Source: Thermohalobaculum sp039815685 (lineage in GTDB: Bacteria > Pseudomonadota > Alphaproteobacteria > Rhodobacterales > Rhodobacteraceae). Taken from it: a stretch of 64,000 nt of DNA. The notes under the pieces are model-generated. The model did not search any database, was not told the DNA's origin, and saw only the letters and a program-made list of their open reading frames with translations. Positions 1 to 9,277 of this stretch are shown in pieces. Where the stretch lies: the NCBI GenBank assembly GCA_039815685.1, contig JBCBYV010000016.1:1-64000 (forward strand). The letters run 5' to 3'. The translations under genes and the position numbers were made by a program. Within the stretch, counting starts at the first letter, position 1; every line of letters starts with the position of its first letter.

Positions 1-40
1 CCCCCCGGGGGGGGGGGGGGGGGGGGGGGCTGGGGGGGGG
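1..40. other. Poly-G low-complexity run at window edge
   Basis: The window opens with six C followed by a run of about 23 G and then a second G run, with only a single C and T breaking it. Nothing coding can be read here. A G homopolymer at a contig end is typical of a sequencing or assembly artefact (dark-cycle poly-G reads). I treat it as unreliable sequence and not as a genomic feature. Confidence 0.75.
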
Positions 41-78
41 CCTGGATATCGCCGCCGGCCACCCCCGCCGCGCTCAGA

Positions 79-1047
79 TCATTGCTGGAAGGCTGCGACG
101 ACGGCCTTGCCCTCGTCCCCCGCCTTCTCCAGCCACTCTTCCGTCATGGTGGCACCCACGGCCTCAAGCTTCGAGCGGAGCGCATCCGACGGCTCGGACA
201 CCGTGATCCCATTCTCGGAAAGTGCTGCGGTCTTGCTCTCGGTCTCGGCCTTGGATGCCGCCCAGCCACGCGCCTGCGCCGCCGCCGCCGCATCCATCAC
301 CGCCTTCTGCGTCGCCTCGTCGAGACTGCGGAGTGCACGGACATTGGCGACGACGATGTTCTTAGGCAGCCATGCCTTCACGTCATAGTAGTGGCTGAGA
401 TAGTCCCAGGCCTTGGTGTTCGCGCCTGTGGAGGGCGAGGTGACCATCGCGTCCACGCGACCCGTCGAGAAGGCCTGCGCGAGGTCCGGCACCTCCACCT
501 GTGTTGGTACGGCATCGACGAGCTGGGCCAGCCGCTCGGTCGCCGTGTTGTAGGCGCGGAACTTGAGACCCTGCAGCTCATCGCCCGTCTCGACGGCCGT
601 GTCGGCATAGAGCCCCTGCGGCGGCCAGGGCACGGCGTAGAGCACGGTAAGCCCCTCCTTCGCGAGCAGCTCCTCGACCTTCGGACGCTTGATCTCCCAG
701 AGCTTCTCCGCGTCCTCATAGGACGTCGCGAGGAACGGCACGCTGTCGAGCTCGTACATCGGGTGTTCGTTCGAGAGGCGCGAGAGCAGGAACTCCCCGA
801 TCGGCACCTGACCCGAGCGCACGGCGTTCTTGATCTCGGGATGCTTGAAGAGCGAGCCAGAGGGATGGACCGTGATCTCGATCGCGCCGCCCGTCGCCTC
901 CGCAACATCGGCCGCGAACTGCATGTGATTCTGCGTGTGGAAGTTCGTGTCGCCATAGGGCACCGGCATGTCCCAGGTTTGCGCCAGTGCGGGCACCGAA
1001 ACCATCGCCGCGAAACCGCTGGCGAGCGCGAGAGCGCGTACGTTCAT
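79..1047 (-). CDS. TRAP transporter substrate-binding protein (DctP family)
   Basis: This is a 322-residue periplasmic binding protein of a tripartite ATP-independent periplasmic (TRAP) transporter, which captures organic acids for sodium-driven import. The N-terminus is a Sec signal peptide ending ALA-Q near residue 23. The body has DctP-family features: an AGGAG ribosome site just before the ATG, the FRAYN-type ligand segment around residues 165-170, and the later segment VDAMVTSPSTGA. The length is normal. The two membrane subunits (DctQ, DctM) are not in the window and may lie beyond the left edge, downstream of this minus-strand gene. The ligand cannot be told from the sequence. Confidence 0.9.
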   Translation of the reverse strand: MNVRALALASGFAAMVSVPALAQTWDMPVPYGDTNFHTQNHMQFAADVAEATGGAIEITVHPSGSLFKHPEIKNAVRSGQVPIGEFLLSRLSNEHPMYELDSVPFLATSYEDAEKLWEIKRPKVEELLAKEGLTVLYAVPWPPQGLYADTAVETGDELQGLKFRAYNTATERLAQLVDAVPTQVEVPDLAQAFSTGRVDAMVTSPSTGANTKAWDYLSHYYDVKAWLPKNIVVANVRALRSLDEATQKAVMDAAAAAQARGWAASKAETESKTAALSENGITVSEPSDALRSKLEAVGATMTEEWLEKAGDEGKAVVAAFQQ

Positions 1048-1495
1048 GACATTCTCCTCAAGCCTGTCGGATGGGCGGCACGTCTCGGCCGCCTCAAGCC
1101 CGACCCTATCCGATGACCCGGCACCGCCAAGGGTAAAGTGGCGGAGAAGACGGCACGCAGACCGAAAAAGCGCTCACAGCAGGCAGTCGCACTCACGAAT
1201 GCGGCGCATGTGACGCTGAGACAGACAGATCATTACCCGATGATCCGCTTCGGCGCGCTGACCCGGTCAAAGCGGTCGTGCGGTCGCCTCAGCAAACCGG
1301 CGAGATGAACCGGCCGACTGGCCGATTCTGCACGTGAGCGAAACAGAATGCCGCGCATAGCGCATACGCAGCATAGATTGTTGCCGGCGTGTGAAGGAAA
1401 TCACTTGGAATGACATCTCACGCAGCGTTAGCCTCACCCGCACGGCAGGCCTGCGAGGGATGCCGACACACAGTGCGCAAAGGGAGTGCCAGGCC
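1048..1495. other. Intergenic region between divergent genes
   Basis: This 448-base stretch separates the TRAP binding-protein gene (reading left) from the ELW-repeat gene (reading right) and must carry both promoters. I saw no gene, RNA or convincing repeat in it. The reading frame of the rightward gene stays open upstream to 1391, but the ATG at 1496 has the better ribosome site. Confidence 0.6.
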
Positions 1496-3451
1496 ATGTC
1501 ACAGTTGTTTTTCGCCGCGGATGACGGCTCGACCGGATACGAGTTCTACGTCTCCGACGGCGAGAGCATCACGATCCTCGGAGATCTCAACCCTGGACCG
1601 AACGATGCAGCGTTCGACGAAGATGACTTTGCCGTCGCAGCGGCACTGAACTCCGGCGAAATCGTCTTCCTGGCCTTCACCGAGGAGTTCGGCTCGGAGC
1701 TCTGGATCACCGATGGCACGGTGTCTGGCACCATGCTCCTCGCCGATATCGAGTTCGGGCCGGACGACAGTGAGCCGGTTCTCTTCGCAAGCGCCGGCGA
1801 CCGCGTCTTCTTCGCGGCCGATACCGACGAGTTCGGCTATGAACTCTACGTCACCGACGGCACGACCGAGGGCACCCGGATCGTTCGCGACATCAACCCC
1901 GGCAGCTTCGACGGGATCCAGGACGAAGAAACGATCGCCGTCCATGACGGCAAGGTCTTCGTGGTCGCGGACGACGGCAGCACGGGCGAAGAGCTTTACA
2001 TCACCGACGGCACCGATCTCGGCACGCGTCGCGTAAAGGACATCTTCGAGGGCGGCTCGAGCTCGGGCGTCCAGATCGGCCCGGGTTATTCCGCGACGCT
2101 AGGCGATACCGGCTCGATCATCTTCGGGGCCAATGACGGCAATTTCGGCAACGAGCTCTGGCGCTCCGACGGCACGGAAGAGGGCACCATGATGGTGCTC
2201 GACATCAACGATGGCAACAGCAGTTCCAGCATCCAGGAAGTCTACGAGTTCGGCGACCGCGTGGTCTTCACGGCCAACAACGGCAGCGATGGCCGCGAGC
2301 TCTGGATCACCGACGGCACGTCTGGCGGCACGCGCCAGGTCGCCGACATCAGGGACGGCAACAGCAGCTCTTCGCCGGAGATCCTCGGCGTGCTCGGGGA
2401 CATGCTGCTGTTCTCGGCCAATGACGGGAGCTTCGGCAGGGAGCTTTGGGCCACGGACGGCAGCTCCACCGGCACCTTCCTCGTGCGCGATATCGACGGC
2501 GGCGGTGGCAGCTCCTTCCCAGACAACGGCAAGCCGCTTTTCCACTCCGTCATCGGCGATCTGCTGATCTTCTCCGCAGACGACGGCTCGACCGGGAACG
2601 AACTCTACTTCACCGACGGCACGACGCTCGGCACCGGCCTGCTGAAGGATATCTACGAAGGCAGCGATGACAGCGATCCCGAGTACCATGTCACTGTCGG
2701 CGACGAGGTCTTCTTCTCCGCCGAGAGCGAGGGTTTCGGCCGCGAGCTCTGGAAGACCGATGGCACCCCCGAGGGCACCGTCAGGCTCGGCGATATCGAC
2801 CCGGGCAGCGATGACAGCTTCCCGCTGCCGCTCGCCGTCTTCTCGGAGGTGACGCTCTTCACGGAAGGCGATGACACGGTCGAGAACCCCTCCGGCGACG
2901 ACGAGCTCGACGGGCTCGGCGGACGCGATACGGTCCGCTATGACGCGACCCGCGAAGAGGTGACCGAGACGCTTGGCTTCGGCGGCCGCGTGACGATCGA
3001 GCAGAACGGTGAGACCGATGTCCTCGAGAACATCGAGCGTGTGGAGCTGAACGACGGCGCCTACATCTTCGACATCTCGGAGAACGGCGATTTCATCTAC
3101 CGTCTCTACGCCGCCGCATTCGTGCGCACGCCGGACGAGGAAGGCTTCCGCTTCAACACGAACCGGAGCGACAATGGCCAGAGCGACGAGGAAATCGCGC
3201 AGTCCTTCGTCGTGAGCGACGAGTTCCTGGCCGAGTTCGGCACCAACCCGACCGACGAGCAGTTCATCGAGGATCTCTATCAGAAGGTGCTCGAACGCGC
3301 GTCGGACGAGGGGGGTCGGAACTTCTGGCTCGACCGCTTCGCCAGCGGCGAGCTCGACCGGGCGGACATGCTGATCCGCTTCGCCGCGAGCGACGAGAAC
3401 TTCGCACGCACGGCAGACGATGTGGACGACGGGTTCTGGGTCACCGTCTGA
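1496..3451 (+). CDS. ELWxxDGT-repeat protein with RTX-like segment and C-terminal DUF4214
   Basis: The 651-residue protein is built of nine tandem units of about 49 residues (roughly residues 1-445). Each ends in a form of ELWxTDGTxxGT, for example ELWITDGT, ELYVTDGT and ELWKTDGT; the first and seventh are degenerate. Residues ~455-525 hold a glycine/aspartate-rich RTX-like stretch (GDDELDGLGGRDTVRYD) followed by the ENIERVELNDG segment usual after such repeats. Residues ~530-651 are a DUF4214 domain. The composition is strongly acidic. There is no signal peptide, which fits type I secretion known for RTX/DUF4214 proteins, but no exporter is nearby. The ATG at 1496 was chosen for AGGGAG nine bases upstream. 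The role is unknown; probably extracellular. Confidence 0.85.
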   Translation: MSQLFFAADDGSTGYEFYVSDGESITILGDLNPGPNDAAFDEDDFAVAAALNSGEIVFLAFTEEFGSELWITDGTVSGTMLLADIEFGPDDSEPVLFASAGDRVFFAADTDEFGYELYVTDGTTEGTRIVRDINPGSFDGIQDEETIAVHDGKVFVVADDGSTGEELYITDGTDLGTRRVKDIFEGGSSSGVQIGPGYSATLGDTGSIIFGANDGNFGNELWRSDGTEEGTMMVLDINDGNSSSSIQEVYEFGDRVVFTANNGSDGRELWITDGTSGGTRQVADIRDGNSSSSPEILGVLGDMLLFSANDGSFGRELWATDGSSTGTFLVRDIDGGGGSSFPDNGKPLFHSVIGDLLIFSADDGSTGNELYFTDGTTLGTGLLKDIYEGSDDSDPEYHVTVGDEVFFSAESEGFGRELWKTDGTPEGTVRLGDIDPGSDDSFPLPLAVFSEVTLFTEGDDTVENPSGDDELDGLGGRDTVRYDATREEVTETLGFGGRVTIEQNGETDVLENIERVELNDGAYIFDISENGDFIYRLYAAAFVRTPDEEGFRFNTNRSDNGQSDEEIAQSFVVSDEFLAEFGTNPTDEQFIEDLYQKVLERASDEGGRNFWLDRFASGELDRADMLIRFAASDENFARTADDVDDGFWVTV

Positions 3452-3466
3452 GCCTGACTATCCTTC

Positions 3467-3491
3467 GGGGTCGCCCGTCACGGGCGGCCCC
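3467..3491. terminator. Hairpin between convergent genes
   Basis: GCCCG-TCA-CGGGC, extended outward by GGGG/CCCC after one mismatched pair, sits between the stop of the ELW-repeat gene and the stop of pxpA. It has no clear T-tract. Its place between convergent ends suggests a bidirectional terminator. Confidence 0.5.
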
Positions 3492-4264
3492 TAGCCAACC
3501 ATCTCCGGCAATGTGACAATCTCGATCCCCGCATCCTCCAGCGCATCGCGGGCGGCACGCGCGACGGCGACCGATGTGGGCTCGTCTCCGTGGACGCAGA
3601 GGCTGTCGAACCCGATAGGCAGCGGCTTGCCGGTGCGGGAGACGATGGTCTCTTCCAGCACCATCTTCACCACGCGTTCCGCTGCTACCGCCGCATCCTT
3701 GATGACCGAGCCTGCGACCGTGCGGGGGGTTAGGTTGCCGTCGTCTTCGTAGGTGCGGTCGACGAAAGCCTCCCGCCCGACCTTGAGCCCATGCTCGCGC
3801 GCGGCCGTCTCCATCTCCGTCCCCGGCATGACCAGCGCGATCAGATCCGGCGCCACGGTCTTCTGCGCGCGCATGATGGCGGCGGCATAGTCCGCGTCCT
3901 TGCAGGCCATGTTGTTGAGGGCGCCATGCGCCTTCACATGCGTGACCTTGAGGCCCGAGTAGGCCGCCATCCCGAGCATCGCGCCGATCTGATAGGCGAT
4001 GAGGTATTCGAGCTCGTCCGCCTTCATTCGAATCTGGCGCCGACCGAAGCCCCAGAGGTCGTTAAAGCCGGGATGAGCACCGATACTCACACCCGCCTTC
4101 TCGGCTTCGAGGATGACCCGGCGCATCACGCTCGCATCGCCTCCATGCATGCCACAGGCGATGTTGGCGCTCTTGACGATGCCGAGGAGGGTCGTGTCGT
4201 CCCCGATATCGTAGGCACCCCAGCCCTCAGCCATGTCGGCATTGATGTTGATGCGCTTGGTCAT
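3491..4264 (-). CDS. pxpA: 5-oxoprolinase subunit PxpA (LamB/YcsF family)
   Basis: This 257-residue LamB/YcsF protein carries the family motifs near the N-terminus (NADMAEGWG), CGMHGGDASVMRR, GAHPGFNDLWGFGRR and HVKAHGALNN, and CVHGDEP near the C-terminus. PxpA works with PxpB and PxpC in the ATP-dependent opening of 5-oxoproline (pyroglutamate) to glutamate, a housekeeping repair and nitrogen-recovery reaction in the cytoplasm. The frame stays open far upstream, but the ATG at 4264 has GGAGGG five bases before it and matches the family start. It is divergent from pxpBC with 99 bases between, an arrangement that needs two promoters in place of the common pxpBCA operon. Confidence 0.92.
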   Translation of the reverse strand: MTKRININADMAEGWGAYDIGDDTTLLGIVKSANIACGMHGGDASVMRRVILEAEKAGVSIGAHPGFNDLWGFGRRQIRMKADELEYLIAYQIGAMLGMAAYSGLKVTHVKAHGALNNMACKDADYAAAIMRAQKTVAPDLIALVMPGTEMETAAREHGLKVGREAFVDRTYEDDGNLTPRTVAGSVIKDAAVAAERVVKMVLEETIVSRTGKPLPIGFDSLCVHGDEPTSVAVARAARDALEDAGIEIVTLPEMVG

Positions 4265-4363
4265 GGGTCCCTCCGCCGGCACTTCCTCGTCGATTGCAGG
4301 CTGAACATGGACGAGACGCGCTCTGCCTTCTAGCTCTGTTGCATCGGCGTGGGAGGACTGAGC

Positions 4364-5128
4364 ATGGCGGACGGGCAGACGAGCGAGATGCCGGAGCCGC
4401 GCTACCTGCCGTTTGGCGATGCGGCGCTGATCGTGGAGTTTGGGCGGGAAAAGGACCGCGCGCTGTCGGCGGCAGTGCTGGCGCTCGACGCCGCCCTTTC
4501 CGCCGGTCCGCCGAAGGGGGTGATCGAGACCGCGCCGAGCTTCCGCTCGCTTCTCGTGCAGTTCGACCCGCTGGTGACCGACGGCCCGGCGCTCGAGGCT
4601 GCGATCCGGAGGATCGTTGCGGGCGGGCTGACGGCGGAGGATGCGGCGGCGATGCACTGGCACCTGCCCGCCTGCTACGATGGGGAGTATGCACCGGACC
4701 TCGGAGCCGTGGCGGAACGGGCCGGGATGACGTCCGCGGCGGTCGTCGATCTCCACGCTGGGATGGCGCACCACGTCTACATGATCGGGTTCCTGCCGGG
4801 CGCGCCCTATATGGGCGACCTGCCCGAGATCATCGACTTTCCACGACGGAGCGACCCGCGCACCAAAGTGCCGGCAGGCTCCGTCGCCATCGCGGTCGGG
4901 CTGACAGTGATCTATCCGGTGACGAGCCCCGGTGGCTGGCATCTCATCGGGCGCACGCCCGTAACCCTCTTCGACACGTCAGCGGACAGCGAGGCACCCG
5001 CCCTCCTCCGCCCCGGCGATGCCGTGAGCTTCGACCCCTTGCCCCCCGACCGCTACGCCGAGATCGCCCGCGCGGCGGAGGCAGGCGAGTGGCGGCCCGA
5101 AGGTCGCGCGCGGGAGGATGCAAGATGA
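4364..5128 (+). CDS. pxpB: 5-oxoprolinase subunit PxpB (KipI/allophanate hydrolase subunit 1 family)
   Basis: The 254-residue protein belongs to the KipI/AHS1 family. It shows the conserved GFLPGAPYMGDLP core, the RTKVPAGSVAIA segment and SPGGWHLIGRTP near the C-terminus. With PxpC it forms the ATP-using complex that activates 5-oxoproline for PxpA. The ATG at 4364 is preferred over an in-frame GTG at 4349 because GGGAGG lies seven bases before it. The stop overlaps the start of pxpC by ATGA, implying translational coupling. Confidence 0.93.
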   Translation: MADGQTSEMPEPRYLPFGDAALIVEFGREKDRALSAAVLALDAALSAGPPKGVIETAPSFRSLLVQFDPLVTDGPALEAAIRRIVAGGLTAEDAAAMHWHLPACYDGEYAPDLGAVAERAGMTSAAVVDLHAGMAHHVYMIGFLPGAPYMGDLPEIIDFPRRSDPRTKVPAGSVAIAVGLTVIYPVTSPGGWHLIGRTPVTLFDTSADSEAPALLRPGDAVSFDPLPPDRYAEIARAAEAGEWRPEGRAREDAR

Positions 5129-6174
5129 CCGCGCTCAAGGTGATCGACCCTGGCCTCGCGACATCGCTCCAGGATGGCGGGCGGCGGGGTTATCAGCGTT
5201 TCGGCGTCCCCCCCTCCGGCGCGCTCGACACCGATAGTCTGGCAGAGGCGAACGCCCTTGTCGGCGCCGAGCCGGATGCGCCCGCGCTCGAGATGCGCTT
5301 TCTCGGCCCGACGATCGAGGCCGAGGGCCCGATGCGGATCGCGACCGCAGGGGCCGAGCTTGCGATGCAGTTGAAGCGCGCGGATGGCAGCGAGGAGACC
5401 GTCGGCGGCTGGCGCAGCGTGATGCTCGCCGCGGGCGACCGCCTGCGCATAGGCCCGCTGAAGCGCAGTGTCACCGCCTACCTCGCCGTCGCCGGAGGGT
5501 TCGCGGCAGAGCCGGTCCTCGGCTCGAACGCGACGCTCACGCGCGCGGGCCTCGGCGGCTTCGAGGGACGTGGTCTCTCGGGCAATGATCGACTGCCTCT
5601 CGCAGCCGCCGAGATGCCCACCGGCCCGGACCGTGCCTTGCCCCCACGCGAACAGCGCGGCCCCCTCCGCATCCGCGTCGTCCTCGGCCCGCAGGACGAC
5701 CATTTCACGGCGTCGGCGCTTGACACCTTCCTCGCGACGGTCTGGACCGTCTCTGACAGGTCGGACCGCATGGGCCTCAGGCTCGATGGCGGCACCCTGG
5801 AACATTCGAGCGAGCCGGGGCGCGGGGCGGACATCGTCTCCGACGGCATCGTGACGGGTGCCGTGCAGGTGCCGGGGTCGGGCCAGCCGATCCTGCTCCT
5901 CGCGGACCGGCAGACCTCCGGGGGTTATGCCAAGATCGCGGCAGCCATCACCGCCGATCTCCCGGCCCTCGGCCGGGCAGGCCCCGGCGCGAAACTCCGC
6001 TTCGAGGTCGTGACGGCGGCGGAGGGCGCGGCGGCCGCTCGAGCGGCGCAGGCAGCGCTGAAGAAGCGGCTCGCGCGGATGACGGACGTGACCGACATGG
6101 CGCTCAACCTGCAGGCGCTCTACAGCGAGAACCTGATCACAGGTCTCATCGTGGACAGCCCGAGCGCCGACTAG
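5125..6174 (+). CDS. pxpC: 5-oxoprolinase subunit PxpC (KipA/allophanate hydrolase subunit 2 family)
   Basis: The 349-residue protein is of the KipA/AHS2 family: it opens with VIDPGLATSLQDGGRRGYQRFGV, with the PPSGALD motif, has LAVAGGF in the middle and SDRMGLRLDG, and ends with VPGSGQPILLLADRQTSGGY. It is the partner of PxpB in ATP-dependent 5-oxoproline hydrolysis. The start overlaps the pxpB stop by four bases. The length is slightly above the family's usual ~310-330 residues because of an alanine/arginine-rich C-terminal tail after residue 300. Confidence 0.92.
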   Translation: MTALKVIDPGLATSLQDGGRRGYQRFGVPPSGALDTDSLAEANALVGAEPDAPALEMRFLGPTIEAEGPMRIATAGAELAMQLKRADGSEETVGGWRSVMLAAGDRLRIGPLKRSVTAYLAVAGGFAAEPVLGSNATLTRAGLGGFEGRGLSGNDRLPLAAAEMPTGPDRALPPREQRGPLRIRVVLGPQDDHFTASALDTFLATVWTVSDRSDRMGLRLDGGTLEHSSEPGRGADIVSDGIVTGAVQVPGSGQPILLLADRQTSGGYAKIAAAITADLPALGRAGPGAKLRFEVVTAAEGAAAARAAQAALKKRLARMTDVTDMALNLQALYSENLITGLIVDSPSAD

Positions 6175-6478
6175 CGATGTGGCCGAGATGTTCGGCACGG
6201 TCATTGCCGGACCTGATCCGGCAAACCGGGTCGCCGCCAACGAATTTTGAAAGACGATACGTCTAGAGCTCTAGTGGTAGGAACCAGGCGAAAGGGACCC
6301 CTGTAGGTCATCTCCTGGCTTGACCCGAGGATGAAGAACACCTCTCGCATCCAGCCGTCTGGCAACGATCTGGATTGCCGGAGCAGATCCGGCAATGATC
6401 GCACCAACTGTCTCGGCCGAACCACTAGCCCATGCTAGCGAGTGACTTGATTGCGTTCGTTCTGCCTAAGTCGAACCA
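6175..6478. repeat. Intergenic stretch with an inverted pair of small palindromes
   Basis: This 304-base non-coding stretch holds two copies of the hairpin TTGCCGGA-N5-TCCGGCAA, at 6204-6224 and 6375-6395, flanked by TCATTGCCGG-type sequence in opposite orientation. Between them is the palindrome CTAGAGCTCTAG (6263-6274) and an imperfect palindrome near 6306-6332 (CCTGGCTTGACCCGAGG). The word CGAACCACTAG also occurs twice (6419, 6474). It lies between the convergent ends of pxpC and the next gene, so the hairpins may double as terminators. Confidence 0.6.
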
Positions 6479-7567
6479 CTAGGCGTCCCCCGCCTCCTCG
6501 GGCCCCTCGGAAATCCAGACCAATACCCGGCTGTCCGGACCGAGCCCGAGGGCCGTCTGCGCCTGCCCGGCATGCCGGAGCGCCACGACACCGGCAGCCC
6601 CCGAAGGTGTGGTCGCGATCCCCTGCCCGGCAAGCCAGTCGACGGTCTCGGCCGCCGCCCGCTCGCCCACGGTGACGAAGTCGTCCGCCTCGCGCGCGAG
6701 GCAGGCGAGGGCGAGATGGGATGGCTCCTTGCAGTCGAGCCGCCCCATGGCGCTGTCCGGCCCCTCCACGCGGCGGGGAAAGCCCGAGCGCACGCTCTCG
6801 ATGAGGCAGGGCGCCGCCTCCGGCTCCACCACCACGATCCGCGGCACCGGCCCCCAGGCGCGCCGAAGATGCGCCGCGATCGCGGCCGCAAGCCCGCCGA
6901 CGCCCGCCTGCAGCATCACATGGGTGGGCGGGCCAGGCATTTCCGCCACCGTCTCCGCCGCCGTGATCAGATAGCCCTCCATCACGGCGGCGGCGTGCGC
7001 GGTGTATCCCAGCCAGCTCGAATCCGAGAGCAGCTCCCAGCGCTCGGCGATGGCAAGTCGCCGGGCCTCCGCCATCGCTTCGTCATAGACCCGGCCGTGG
7101 CGGATCACCCGCGCCCCCTTGGCCCGCAGCCGGTCGGCGAAGGCCTCCGGCACAGTATCGGCCAGCAACACCACGGCGCCTGCCCCGAAGAGCCGCGCTC
7201 CCGCCGCCATCGAGAGCCCGTGATTGCCCGCGGACGCGCAGACATAGGTCGTGCCCGTCAGCGCCGACGCATGGTCCGCCGCCCCCGCCGCGACCCGCGC
7301 ATCCGCCGCCTGCGCAATGGCATGGGCCGCACCCAGCGCCTTGAAGCTGCCGAGGCCGCACCGCCCCCGTTCGTCCTTGGCATAAAGCGCGCCGAGGCCG
7401 AGGGCGCGGGCCATCGCCGGCAGCGAAAGCAGCGGCGTCGCAGCGGCACGCGGGCACTGGCCGAAGAGTGCGCGCGCCGCAGCCGGGTCCGCCAGCACCT
7501 CCCCCTCGGCCAGATGCGGGCCGGCGGGCAAGCCACGCCGTCGGTAAGGGTTGGGCAGATGGTCCAT
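6479..7567 (-). CDS. Diaminopropionate ammonia-lyase-like PLP enzyme
   Basis: The 362-residue protein is a fold type II PLP enzyme. The Schiff-base lysine is in SFKALGA (Lys76), the phosphate and substrate loop is CASAGNHGLSMAAGARLFGA, and the glycine-rich loop is MLQAGVGGLAAAIAAH. The order and spacing fit the diaminopropionate ammonia-lyase (DpaL/YgeX) family, which breaks 2,3-diaminopropionate into pyruvate and two ammonia; threonine dehydratase relatives are the alternative. It is about 35 residues shorter than E. coli DpaL. The ATG at 7567 is the first that gives the family N-terminus; no strong ribosome site precedes it. It is divergent from the SAF-domain oxidoreductase gene. Confidence 0.75.
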   Translation of the reverse strand: MDHLPNPYRRRGLPAGPHLAEGEVLADPAAARALFGQCPRAAATPLLSLPAMARALGLGALYAKDERGRCGLGSFKALGAAHAIAQAADARVAAGAADHASALTGTTYVCASAGNHGLSMAAGARLFGAGAVVLLADTVPEAFADRLRAKGARVIRHGRVYDEAMAEARRLAIAERWELLSDSSWLGYTAHAAAVMEGYLITAAETVAEMPGPPTHVMLQAGVGGLAAAIAAHLRRAWGPVPRIVVVEPEAAPCLIESVRSGFPRRVEGPDSAMGRLDCKEPSHLALACLAREADDFVTVGERAAAETVDWLAGQGIATTPSGAAGVVALRHAGQAQTALGLGPDSRVLVWISEGPEEAGDA

Positions 7568-7699
7568 GGCGGGGCTCGTAGGCTGGGCTAGGGGGCGGGA
7601 CCATGGCACGCCACGCGCGAGCCGACCAGCCGCATCCCCTGGCCCTCGTGCACGTGGCGGCCTAGCCTTGTGCTTGCAACTAGACTCAAGGGAGCCTCC

Positions 7700-9013
7700 A
7701 TGAACCTCATGCCCCGCCTCGCCGCCCGGGCCGAAGCCGGCCGGCCGGTACGCGCAGGCCTCATCGGCGCCGGCAAGTTCGGCTCGATGTTCCTCGCCCA
7801 GGTGCCCACGATCCCGGGGCTCGAGCTCGCAGCCATCGCCGATCTCGACCCTGAGCGCGCCAGCAGGGCCTGCGCCACGGTCGGCTGGTCTGAAGACCGG
7901 ATCGACGCAACCGCCATGCTGGACGACGGCAAGGCCCTCGCGGCTCGCGACGATGTGGAGGTGGTGATCGAGGCGACGGGCAACCCCCGCGCCGGCATCG
8001 CCCACGCCCGCGCCGCCATCGCGGCGGGCAAACACGTCGTGATGGTCAATGTGGAGGCTGATGTCCTGGCCGGTCCGGTCCTGGCGGCAGAGGCCCGGGC
8101 TGCGGGCGTGGTCTACTCGATGGCCTATGGCGACCAGCCCGCCCTCGTCGCGGAGATGGTGGATTGGGCCCGGGCCGCGGGCTTCCGCGTCGCCGCAGCG
8201 GGCAAGGGCACGAAATACCTGCCCGCCTATCACGGCGTGACGCCGGACGAAGTCTGGTCCCATTACGGAATAACACCGGAACAGGCCGCCGCGGCCGGCA
8301 TGAACCCACAGATGTTCAACTCCTTCCTAGACGGCACCAAGAGCGCGATCGAGATGGCAGCCATCGCGAACGCCTGCGGCCTCGGCGTGCCGGCGGAAGG
8401 GCTGCGCTTCCCTCCTTCGGGCGTCGAAGACCTCGCCCATATCCTCCGCCCCGAGCGGCTGGGAGGCCAGCTCGAAGACCACCCGGACGGGCTCGTGGAA
8501 GTCGTCTCCTCGGTCGAGCGGGACGGCCGCCCGGTCTTCCGCAACCTCCGCTGGGGCGTCTATGTGCTGCTTGAAGCGCCAACCGACTACGCCGCCGCCT
8601 CCTTACGCCAATACGGTCTGCCGACAGACAGCACCGGACGATACGCGGCGATGTACAAACCCTTCCATCTCATCGGGCTCGAGCTCTCCATCTCCGTCCT
8701 GAACGCCGCCCTGCGCGGCGAGCCGACCGGCACGAGCCGCGAGATGCGCGGCACCGCCGCGGCCATCGCGAAACGCGATCTCGCGGCCGGCGAGGTGCTG
8801 GATGGCGAAGGCGGCTACACCGTCTGGGGCAAGCTGATGCCGGCGGCGGCCAAGGGCGCCGCCGAGACCCTGCCCATCGGCCTCGCCCATGGTGCCGCGC
8901 TGGCGCGCCCGGTGGCCGCCGGAACACCCCTTCGCTTTGCAGACCTCACAGAGGTCCCCGGCAATGACGAAGCCCATGCCCTCTACCGCCAGGCCATGAC
9001 GATGGCACCCTGA
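7700..9013 (+). CDS. NAD(P)-dependent oxidoreductase with C-terminal SAF domain
   Basis: The 437-residue protein starts with a Rossmann domain (GLIGAGKFGSMF near residue 20, then an acidic LDP turn), followed by a homoserine-dehydrogenase-like catalytic region and a C-terminal SAF domain (about residues 350-437; KRDLAAGEVLDGEGGYTVWGKL). This architecture is common in proteobacteria next to catabolic genes, usually without a proven reaction. AAGGGAG lies six bases before the ATG at 7700. It faces the diaminopropionate-lyase-like gene across 132 bases, so the two may share regulation. I would not assign a substrate. Confidence 0.8.
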   Translation: MNLMPRLAARAEAGRPVRAGLIGAGKFGSMFLAQVPTIPGLELAAIADLDPERASRACATVGWSEDRIDATAMLDDGKALAARDDVEVVIEATGNPRAGIAHARAAIAAGKHVVMVNVEADVLAGPVLAAEARAAGVVYSMAYGDQPALVAEMVDWARAAGFRVAAAGKGTKYLPAYHGVTPDEVWSHYGITPEQAAAAGMNPQMFNSFLDGTKSAIEMAAIANACGLGVPAEGLRFPPSGVEDLAHILRPERLGGQLEDHPDGLVEVVSSVERDGRPVFRNLRWGVYVLLEAPTDYAAASLRQYGLPTDSTGRYAAMYKPFHLIGLELSISVLNAALRGEPTGTSREMRGTAAAIAKRDLAAGEVLDGEGGYTVWGKLMPAAAKGAAETLPIGLAHGAALARPVAAGTPLRFADLTEVPGNDEAHALYRQAMTMAP

Positions 9014-9277
9014 CCTCGACCGCGAGACCCAACCTGGAGGCGGGCCGGCGGGTGGGCGCCGCGGAGTGCACGCATCCGAAGGGATGCGGGCACGAGGAGG
9101 CGGGCACTCGACGGACCGCCACGGCGACAATGACCTCGACACAACGGACAGCGCCCTTGTTGCACGTCCAGCCCAACCGTTCATGATGCCGAGGGCCCAA
9201 AACCGGCCCGCATCGCCGCGAACGTCTAGGCAGGGGACGCGAAGCCCCGCACTCCGAACCCGTGAGAGCGCCGCATC

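Noticed and set aside
5053..6240. 395-codon minus-strand frame opposite pxpC
   Set aside because: pxpC has all family motifs and couples to pxpB; the opposite frame has none.
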